Below, one piece after another: positions 1 to 5,824 of a stretch of 32,481 nucleotides of DNA. A program made the translations under genes and the position numbers. The DNA lies in assembly GCA_937899415.1 (NCBI GenBank), contig CALBPI010000037.1, positions 1 to 32,481 on the forward strand, given 5' to 3'. Numbering within the stretch: position 1 is the stretch's first letter; every line of letters starts with the position of its first letter. This DNA comes from an uncultured Gammaproteobacteria bacterium (lineage in GTDB: Bacteria > Pseudomonadota > Gammaproteobacteria > Steroidobacterales > Woeseiaceae). Under the pieces are notes generated by a model. It did no database searches. It worked only from the letters and a program-made list of their open reading frames with translations, and had not been told where the DNA came from.

Positions 1-23
1 TGTTGTCGGGAACGCTCGAGTCC

Positions 24-250
24 ATCCATGGATCGCTTGGCGAGCGACATCCCTGTCGCTCGACATCCCGCCAACACCGATCGGCGGCACAGACAGGCTG
101 CCTTGGCGACACCCTGTGAGCTCACCGCACTCGGTAAGGCAGCCATCCTGTCGGGGCGGAGGGGTTTGACGGACCGTTGGGCGACAGGACGTCGCCCAGC
201 GAGCGATACAGGGATGTACTCGAGCGGGTCCGGCAAACCCCTCCGACCCG
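24..250. repeat. Mosaic of nested palindromes (intergenic repeat element)
   Basis: Bases 1-293 hold no convincing gene but are packed with inverted repeats. ATCCATGGAT (24-33) is a perfect palindrome. CGAGCGACA (41-49) pairs with 54-62 around a TCCC loop. GGCTGCCTT (96-104) pairs with 136-144 and encloses the palindrome GTGAGCTCAC (116-125). Two 24-nt arms at 152-175 and 227-250 match at 22 of 24 positions, and between them sit a perfect 8-bp hairpin (178-185 with 191-198) and an imperfect hairpin at 200-223. That last hairpin carries the GGGA loop that is the reverse complement of the loop at 50-53. The composition resembles the mosaic palindromic elements scattered between genes in some marine gammaproteobacteria (recollection, not a search). 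An open frame from 28 to 612 is produced by this structure and is not called as a gene. Confidence 0.7.
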
Positions 251-293
251 GCGGGATGGCGGGAGAGTTCATCCAAGCGCGCTATTTCGTTGC

Positions 294-383
294 GAGATCG
301 CCGCGGCGCTACGCGCCTCGCGATGACGGGGCACCGCGTGCCGCCGTCAGATTGCCGCGCCCACTGTGTGGGCTCGCAATGAC
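294..383 (-). repeat. Two REP-like hairpin units
   Basis: On the minus strand, unit one (383-349) begins GTCATTGCGAG, carries a CCCACA/TGTGGG stem and ends GGCAATCT. Unit two (327-294) begins GTCATCGCGAG, has a GCGC-rich stem and ends GGCGATCTC. Both belong to the family also seen at 1948-1983 and 22809-23056: a conserved head and tail that pair with each other (ATTGC with GCAAT), around a variable GC-rich stem. The units overlap the 3' end of the sterol desaturase reading frame. Confidence 0.85.
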
Positions 384-1262
384 GAGTGCTTGGCGTTCCG
401 GCTTCCACCCAGGCGGCTTCACGAGCACGCGTAATTTGTCGCCAAATCGTGGCTCGTCACGCACCGCGCGCCAAAGCCGTGCGAATCCGTGGAAGAACAC
501 GACAAAGGGATTCACGGACTCAACTTGCGGGGAAACCCCGAACTCGACGGTCTCGGTTTCCTCAGCGAACGTGCCAAACAAGCGGTCCCAGACGATGAAC
601 ACACCGCCGTAGTTCTTGTCGACGTAGGGCTTGTTAGTGCCGTGGTGGACGCGGTGGTGTGAGGGCGTGTTCATGAGCCATTCGATCGGGCGCGGCAGCT
701 TGCCGACGATCTCGGTGTGCAGGAAGGTCTGATAGAGCAGCACGATTGCCTCGGCAAACAGCACGAGGTACGGGTTGAAGCCAATCAGGACCAGCGGCAC
801 GTAAAAGAACACGGACCAAAAGGCGTCCATGGGGCCGAATCGGTAGGCCACGGACATGTTGAAGTGCGGCGATGAGTGATGAACCGTATGCGTGGCCCAG
901 GCCGCGGCGACGCGATGGCTGAAGCGGTGCTCCCAGTAGTACATGAAGTCGGCCAACAGCACGGCCGCGACGAGCGTCATGCCGTTCACGGGGATCTCGA
1001 ACAGCGCGAACCCAGCGGCGACCGAAAACGTGGCGAGGTAGAACGCGTAAAAGAGCACGAGGCCCAGACTGACAAAAAACGCCTGGGTGACGAAGTTGGT
1101 CACGGTATCGCCCGCTAGGCGCCAGTTGAGCCGCTTGCGCACCGCGTAGCGGATGAGCTCAACAGCCAGGATGGCAATGGAAATGAGGAAGAAGCTATCG
1201 CCAAGGGCCAGCTCCCAGTTGTAGAGCGTGCCCTCTGTGATCGAGTCGAACAGCCAGTTCAT
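309..1262 (-). CDS. Sterol desaturase / fatty acid hydroxylase family membrane protein
   Basis: This is an integral membrane di-iron oxygenase that would hydroxylate or desaturate a lipid; the substrate cannot be read from sequence. The histidine clusters of the superfamily are present: HRFSH at residues 112-116, HTVHH at 125-129 and HHRVHH at 202-207, with a further H at 182. Hydrophobic segments lie near 22-40, 56-80, 95-110 and 146-180, so the His clusters would face the cytoplasm. Start is ATG at 1262. The gene is divergent from a tetR gene across 83 bp with two operator-like palindromes, so TetR control is likely. Residues 294-317 are encoded by two REP-like hairpins and are unlike the family, so the ancestral protein probably ended near residue 293. 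The family call is firm; the physiological role is unknown. Confidence 0.9.
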   Translation of the reverse strand: MNWLFDSITEGTLYNWELALGDSFFLISIAILAVELIRYAVRKRLNWRLAGDTVTNFVTQAFFVSLGLVLFYAFYLATFSVAAGFALFEIPVNGMTLVAAVLLADFMYYWEHRFSHRVAAAWATHTVHHSSPHFNMSVAYRFGPMDAFWSVFFYVPLVLIGFNPYLVLFAEAIVLLYQTFLHTEIVGKLPRPIEWLMNTPSHHRVHHGTNKPYVDKNYGGVFIVWDRLFGTFAEETETVEFGVSPQVESVNPFVVFFHGFARLWRAVRDEPRFGDKLRVLVKPPGWKPERQALVIASPHSGRGNLTAARGAPSSRGA

Positions 1263-1274
1263 GACAGTGCCTTG

Positions 1275-1334
1275 TAAATTATCGATGTAGATAATTTATG
1301 GGCTCTGTGGTAAATTGTCAATACAGATAACTTA
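1275..1334. promoter_or_regulatory. Two tandem palindromic operators, likely for the adjacent TetR
   Basis: Site 1 (1275-1298) has perfect 9-bp arms, TAAATTATC and GATAATTTA, around a 6-nt spacer. Site 2 (1311-1334) has arms TAAATTGTC and GATAACTTA with the same 6-nt spacer and two mismatches. Their centres are 36 bp apart. The tract is much more AT-rich than its surroundings and fills most of the space between the divergent desaturase and tetR starts. This is the usual arrangement for TetR autoregulation plus repression of the neighbour. Binding by this TetR is inferred, not shown. Confidence 0.75.
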
Positions 1335-1345
1335 CTGATTTCGCC

Positions 1346-2056
1346 ATGCCTCGACCCAGCCTCAAAAAGGAACGCCGCGCCGCCATACTCCGCGCCTTTG
1401 GCGACTGTGTGGCTAGGTTCGGCGTTGAAGGCGCCACCCTGGAGCGCACGGCCGAAGCCGCGAATCTTGCGCGCGCGCTGATCCGCCACAACGTGGGCAA
1501 CAAGGATGCGTTGCTCGACGCCTTTATCGAGCATTTCCTGACGCAGGCCACCGCGAGCGTCGATGAGCTGTTTGAGGCACTGCCGACACGTCACCGCATC
1601 GATGCCCTGATCGACTATGTGTTTGACCCGGAGTATGTCGACGAAACCGAGGTGCGCGTGACGAATGCGCTCACCATGGCCGCTGCCGATCGACCGGCGC
1701 TGGCGCGACGGCTCATGACCTGGACGGCCGATTTCACGGCACGTATTGCGGCTGAACTTGAGCACGCCTTCCCGGGTGCAGCCGAGGACGATATCGAAGC
1801 CGTCGCGACGGGCATCGTTGCGATTTACTACAACGTGGACACGGTCGGGCCGGTTGGCGCTGTCGCGAGGTTGCGGGAGGCGTCGGTGCGGGCTGCGCGG
1901 TTGTTGGGTGTGGGGCTGGGGCGAGCGGGACGTTGCGGTAGCGTCTGGAGATTGCCGCGGGGCCTGCGGCCCCTCGCAATGACGGCTGATCGCCGTCAGT
2001 CGTCGAGGTCGTCCGAGGCGAACCGATGGCCTTTTTCACTCTTGGACTGCAGGTAG
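1346..2056 (+). CDS. TetR/AcrR family transcriptional regulator
   Basis: This is a one-component regulator with an N-terminal helix-turn-helix and a C-terminal ligand/dimer domain. Residues about 9-56 fit the TetR DNA-binding domain: a first helix RRAAILRAFGDCVARFG, then TLERTAEAANLARALIRHNV and the NKDALLDAF helix typical after the HTH. Start is ATG at 1346, 11 bp after the second palindromic operator. The domain looks complete by about residue 190. The last part is odd: residues 201-213 are the translation of a REP-like hairpin (1948-1983), and residues 218-236 run antisense through the 3' end of the ribA-like gene. The ancestral stop was probably lost on repeat insertion. The likely target is the divergent desaturase gene. 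The inducer is unknown, perhaps a lipid (inference). Confidence 0.88.
   Translation: MPRPSLKKERRAAILRAFGDCVARFGVEGATLERTAEAANLARALIRHNVGNKDALLDAFIEHFLTQATASVDELFEALPTRHRIDALIDYVFDPEYVDETEVRVTNALTMAAADRPALARRLMTWTADFTARIAAELEHAFPGAAEDDIEAVATGIVAIYYNVDTVGPVGAVARLREASVRAARLLGVGLGRAGRCGSVWRLPRGLRPLAMTADRRQSSRSSEANRWPFSLLDCR
1948..1983 (-). repeat. REP-like hairpin inside the tetR 3' end
   Basis: On the plus strand this runs GAGATTGCC, a GGGGCC/GGCCCC stem, then CTCGCAATGAC, which is the reverse orientation of the family head and tail. The preceding 20 bases (about 1929-1947, starting GACGT and containing GCGTCT) resemble the spacer before the copy at 23001, so the repeat unit extends beyond the hairpin. 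It lies between the convergent tetR and ribA-like genes and could act as a bidirectional terminator or mRNA stabiliser. Confidence 0.8.
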
Positions 2057-2814
2057 CGGCGGTTCCAGTCGCTGACGCCCAGCAAGTGCTTCTCGGGCGT
2101 CAGACCCGTAAGGCCCGCCGCCGTGAGGTCGGCGATCTTTTTGGGGTTGTTGGTCAGCAGGCGAAACGGGCGTGTATCGAGGAAGTGACGCAGGATCGCT
2201 GCGGCCTCGCTGAAGTCGCGTGAGTCGTCGGGCAGGCCCAGCGACCGGTTGGCCTGGTAGGTGTCCTGACCGCCGTCCTGGAGCAGGTAGGTGGCCGCCT
2301 TGGCCCAGAGACCGATGCCGCGACCTTCGTGGCCGGCCATGTAGACGAGCATGCCGCCGTCGGGGTGCTCCACGATGCGCTGGAGCGCGCCCTCGAGCTG
2401 GGGCCCACACTCGCAACGCTGGGAGCCGAAGACATCACCCGTCAGGCAGCTCGAGTGCACACGAACGAGCGGCTCCGCGGCCGCATCGACGTCGCCGTAC
2501 TGCAGGACACTGTTCACGGCCATCGATGACGCCATCTGTGCGAACAGGTTCTGCCCGCCCTCGCGTCGCAGCGACGCCGCCAGTGCTTCCACCCTGCTGA
2601 GCTCCGTGTTGCGCACAGCCGCGTACCACTGGAACGTTTCCTCAACGGCGCCCAGCCGCATGGGCAGCGGGATCGGGCCCAGCAGGTTAACGGACAGCTG
2701 CCCCGGAACGGGCTCGGCGTCGACATCGAGCGGCTGGCCGTCAGCATCGATGCGGCGCAGCTTGCCGTCCGCCACGAGTTGGCGGCGTACAGCGGGGTCG
2801 AGATACGTGAACAT
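1996..2814 (-). CDS. ribA: GTP cyclohydrolase II family protein (RibA-like) with N-terminal extension
   Basis: GTP cyclohydrolase II opens the guanine ring of GTP and releases formate and pyrophosphate, the first step of riboflavin synthesis. Zinc ligands C123, C134 and C136 lie in VRVHSSCLTGDVFGSQRCEC. GHEGRGIGL (161-169) is the usual EGRGIGL motif. DSRDF (197-201) carries the Arg that is catalytic in E. coli RibA, and LLTNNPKKI (219-227) is also conserved. The first 110 or so residues are an extension not present in the 196-residue E. coli enzyme and do not look like the DHBP synthase half of RibBA. ATG at 2814 is chosen because the longer frame starts at TTG 2886, inside the terminator of the upstream receptor gene. 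No FMN riboswitch or other rib gene is next to it, so a paralogous or specialised role is possible. Confidence 0.85.
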   Translation of the reverse strand: MFTYLDPAVRRQLVADGKLRRIDADGQPLDVDAEPVPGQLSVNLLGPIPLPMRLGAVEETFQWYAAVRNTELSRVEALAASLRREGGQNLFAQMASSMAVNSVLQYGDVDAAAEPLVRVHSSCLTGDVFGSQRCECGPQLEGALQRIVEHPDGGMLVYMAGHEGRGIGLWAKAATYLLQDGGQDTYQANRSLGLPDDSRDFSEAAAILRHFLDTRPFRLLTNNPKKIADLTAAGLTGLTPEKHLLGVSDWNRRYLQSKSEKGHRFASDDLDD

Positions 2815-2884
2815 TCTGCGTGTTGCGGCCACAGACCGAGATGGCCGCGTAGTGTAGTTGGCGGGCGCCCGGAGGGCCACCGGC

Positions 2885-2921
2885 AAAGAAAAAGGGGCCG
2901 CCGACCTAGGCCGACGACCCC
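2885..2921 (-). terminator. Rho-independent terminator of the first TonB receptor gene
   Basis: On the minus strand, 22 nt after the receptor stop, arms at 2921-2909 and 2906-2894 form a GC-rich stem of 11-13 bp that includes three G-U wobbles. A T-rich run (TTTTTCTTT, 2893-2885) follows. The structure also rules out the upstream TTG as the ribA-like start. Confidence 0.88.
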
Positions 2922-2943
2922 TCCCCCCAGACCGGGACAGGCG

Positions 2944-5622
2944 TTAGAACGCCTGCTTGAAACGAACGTAGAACAGGCGACCGCGTGGGTCATGCACCTT
3001 CGAGTCGAAACCGCCGTTGGTGAACACCTGCGGCGGATCTTCACCCGTCAGGTTGATGACACCAAACGTCAGGATCGGCGCGACCTCACGATCGAACAGC
3101 ACCGCCGTGTCGACCGCGTACTGCGCGTCGAACGACGTCCATGAGTCGATTTCGGGCAGTGCGCCTGTCGTCGCATCGGGGTTCTGATCATCGTCGTAGG
3201 CCGAGATGTAACGCGCAAAGAGGTTCGCCGAGTGCGCGCCGTTGATCCAGCCCACACCTGCGTTGAAGCGCAGTTCCGGCGTCGACGTGCCAAAGTTCGT
3301 GAAGTTGCGTCGGCCAGCGCCGTCAACCGAGCCCGCCTGCGGATCTTCGAGATCGTACTCGAGCACGTAGGTGCCTTCGATGAACGGACGGACGAGACCA
3401 GCAGAGGTGTCCCAATCGTACTTGGCACTGAAGTCGACACCGCTGGTCGTCACTTCACTGGCGTTCACGAAGCCCACGTTGACCTGCAGGATCTGGCCAC
3501 CCGCCGAACGCACGACGCGGGTCGGGTCGTTCGGGAAGGCGTTGATCACCGCCTGGAAGTTCTCCTGGATGATCACGTCCGTGAAGTCGAAGCTCCAGTA
3601 GTCGAGATCCAACACAAGACCGTCGGTCGGCTCAAACGAGAAACCGATGTTGAACGTGTCCGACTCTTCAGGCGTCAGCGCCGGGTTGGCCGACGAGCGT
3701 ACGGCTGCGAAGAACGCGCCACCCGGGTTGAGCGGATCCGATACCTGGTTCAGAGACGTCGAGCCACCGAACTGCTGGAACAGCGACGGCGCACGGAAGG
3801 CCGTGCTGTACGACGCACGCGCCGTGAACGTGTCCGACGGGCGGAAGATACCGGCGATCTTCGGATCTGTCGTGCTGCCCGTGGCACCACCGTAGTCCTC
3901 GTAGCGCACCGCAAGCTGCAGGTCGAACGTGTCAGCGATCGGCAGAGCGAGCTCGACGAACGCCGCGTTCACGTCACGGTCCGCATTGAAATCGGGGTTA
4001 CCGATGACGAACGCGAAGCGATCGGCGTTGGCCAGACTGTTGTAGTCGTGCTGCAGCTCTTCCTTACGCCACTGGCCACCGATGGCGATGCTCGCCATAC
4101 CCGCGTTCATCTCGAACAGCTCGCCCGAGACGACGCCTTGCACGGTTTGCAGCTCGGACGTGGTGTCCAGCACCTGTGAGGCGATGAAGCTGTCGATGGT
4201 GTCCTGCGAGTTCGGGATCGTCGTAAACGACGTGGCGAACGGGTTGAAGTACGAGCAAGGGCCGACGCCTGGCTGGGCCGCCGGGTTCGTTGGACCGTCG
4301 CAACGCGTGCCGCCAAAGCCATTCAGCGCGTCCTGGAATTCCTGACCCAGCGTGTCTTCGGTATCGTTGACCGACTCGTTCTTGCCGCCGACGTAGCTCA
4401 GCTCCCAGAACCAGCCGTTGTCGAATTCGCCTTCCAGGCCGCCCGAAAAGCGCCAGGTGTCGAGCTCGTTGCGGCTCGGCGAGACGTCGCCGCCGTTACC
4501 GATGGCGCGACCGAAGAAGATGACCGGCTGACCGTAGATGTTGCCCGGGTTGTCCGTCGGCACGATGGGGCCGAGCAGGTTCGGGAACGTCGGCGAGTTG
4601 CCGCGCAGCACCCGGTTGCGGGCAAAACCCACTTCCATGTTGGCTTCAATCGAATCCGTGAGCTGGAACGCGCCTCGGGCGAAGCCGTTTAGACGCGTCT
4701 CATCGGGAATCAGGTTGAAGAAATCACCGAAGTCGAAGCCGCAGAATCCGATGTCGCCGAACGCGCCCGCAGCGCCCGGAGGTGCGAGCAGGATCGGGCC
4801 ACCACCGGCAGCCGCACAACCCGGATCGATGAGCGGCACACCTGCGAGACCGGCAACCGGCGGCGCCGTCAGGAAGTAGGCACCCGGGTTACCCAGCGAG
4901 CTGGTGTCGTCCTGCGGCCGACTCAGACGCTTCTCAGCGGTCGTGAGCGGCTGGCGGTCCGTGTAGCTGATGGCAGCGATCACGCTCGAGCGGTCACCCT
5001 GCGCGCCGTACAGTGCCTGCAGCACGTATTCGCTCTGGTCACCCTCGTCAGAAACGAACTGATAGTCGCCCGTGATCTCGAAGCCTTCGAAGTCGTCGCG
5101 TGTGCGGAAGTTGACCACACCAGCAACGGCGTCAGAGCCGTAGAGCGCCGCAGCGCCGTCTTTGAGGATCTCGATGTTGTCGACGGCGATGAGCGGCACG
5201 AGTGAGCTCGTGTCGACAAAGTTCAGGCCGTCGTTGGTGGGCAGACCCGTGAGTACCTGGCGCTTGCCGTTCAACAGCACGAGCGTCGAGGCAACGCCCA
5301 GACCGCGCAAGTTGAAGTTTGAGGTACCCGTCGTCGAGTTTTGCGTGAACGCGTCCGGGTTGTTTTGCGAACCCGTGTTGATCGTCAGCGTCTGGACGAT
5401 GTCCGCGATGTTCTTGGCGCCGATACTTTCGAGCTGCGTCGCGTCCACGTTCTGGATCGGCGACGGCGAGTCGAACTGAGAAGTGCGTCGAATGTACGAA
5501 CCGGTGACGACAACCTCTTCAATGGCGTCATCTTCGTCCTGTGCCTGCGCCTGCGCCGGAATGGCGGTCAGCAAAAGGCAGGACAGCGGTAGAGCCGCCA
5601 GCCTGGTCGAAATGCGTCTCAC
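2944..5622 (-). CDS. TonB-dependent outer-membrane receptor
   Basis: This is a 22-strand outer-membrane barrel with a plug, taking up a ligand with energy from TonB/ExbBD. Start is chosen as GTG 5622: it follows a GGGGGG-A Shine-Dalgarno-like run and begins a good signal peptide (RRISTRLAALPLSCLLLTAI, then AQAQAQ). The longer frame up to 5886 crosses both the promoter and the previous terminator. That gives 892 residues. EEVVVTG soon after the signal cleavage is the TonB-box-like start, followed by a plug with AALYGSDAVAGVVNFRTR. The C-terminus YVRFKQAF ends in the Phe required for barrel insertion. Cys pairs in the loop regions resemble the Caulobacter/Xanthomonas-type receptors used for carbohydrates and other organics. 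The ligand is unknown. It is a single-gene transcription unit. Confidence 0.93.
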   Translation of the reverse strand: MRRISTRLAALPLSCLLLTAIPAQAQAQDEDDAIEEVVVTGSYIRRTSQFDSPSPIQNVDATQLESIGAKNIADIVQTLTINTGSQNNPDAFTQNSTTGTSNFNLRGLGVASTLVLLNGKRQVLTGLPTNDGLNFVDTSSLVPLIAVDNIEILKDGAAALYGSDAVAGVVNFRTRDDFEGFEITGDYQFVSDEGDQSEYVLQALYGAQGDRSSVIAAISYTDRQPLTTAEKRLSRPQDDTSSLGNPGAYFLTAPPVAGLAGVPLIDPGCAAAGGGPILLAPPGAAGAFGDIGFCGFDFGDFFNLIPDETRLNGFARGAFQLTDSIEANMEVGFARNRVLRGNSPTFPNLLGPIVPTDNPGNIYGQPVIFFGRAIGNGGDVSPSRNELDTWRFSGGLEGEFDNGWFWELSYVGGKNESVNDTEDTLGQEFQDALNGFGGTRCDGPTNPAAQPGVGPCSYFNPFATSFTTIPNSQDTIDSFIASQVLDTTSELQTVQGVVSGELFEMNAGMASIAIGGQWRKEELQHDYNSLANADRFAFVIGNPDFNADRDVNAAFVELALPIADTFDLQLAVRYEDYGGATGSTTDPKIAGIFRPSDTFTARASYSTAFRAPSLFQQFGGSTSLNQVSDPLNPGGAFFAAVRSSANPALTPEESDTFNIGFSFEPTDGLVLDLDYWSFDFTDVIIQENFQAVINAFPNDPTRVVRSAGGQILQVNVGFVNASEVTTSGVDFSAKYDWDTSAGLVRPFIEGTYVLEYDLEDPQAGSVDGAGRRNFTNFGTSTPELRFNAGVGWINGAHSANLFARYISAYDDDQNPDATTGALPEIDSWTSFDAQYAVDTAVLFDREVAPILTFGVINLTGEDPPQVFTNGGFDSKVHDPRGRLFYVRFKQAF

Positions 5623-5682
5623 GATTTTCCCCCCGTGAACAACAATTGCGGCGGGCCACCCCCGCGGCCGCCGTCGGATGTT

Positions 5683-5712
5683 GTTATACGCCGACATGAC
5701 ACTGGGAATCAA
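5683..5712 (-). promoter_or_regulatory. Sigma-70-like promoter of the TonB receptor gene
   Basis: On the minus strand TTGATT (5712-5707) and TATAAC (5688-5683) are separated by 18 nt. Transcription would begin near 5676, giving a leader of about 55 nt to the GTG start. It lies just downstream of the preceding gene's terminator, as expected for an independent unit. Confidence 0.55.
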
Positions 5713-5765
5713 TAAACAATGCGCTTCAAGCCGTTGTTTTCGCGCATCCATTTTTGTTGCGGCGC

Positions 5766-5795
5766 AAAAAAAAGCGGGTCCCGAGGGACCCGCTT
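5766..5795 (-). terminator. Rho-independent terminator of the second TonB receptor gene
   Basis: On the minus strand, AAGCGGGTCCC (5795-5785) pairs perfectly with 5782-5772 and is followed by a run of eight T (5773-5766). It sits 30 nt after the receptor stop. It is a strong intrinsic terminator. Confidence 0.95.
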
Positions 5796-5824
5796 CGTAC
5801 ATCGTTTGCAGGGCGTTCAGGGCA

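Noticed and set aside
28-612. 194-codon open frame on the plus strand
   Set aside because: It is formed by the palindrome mosaic and REP units and then runs antisense to the sterol desaturase. It has no ribosome-binding site or family features.
2815-2886. 24-codon TTG-initiated extension of the ribA-like gene
   Set aside because: The TTG lies within the intrinsic terminator at 2885-2921, so a transcript starting upstream is unlikely.
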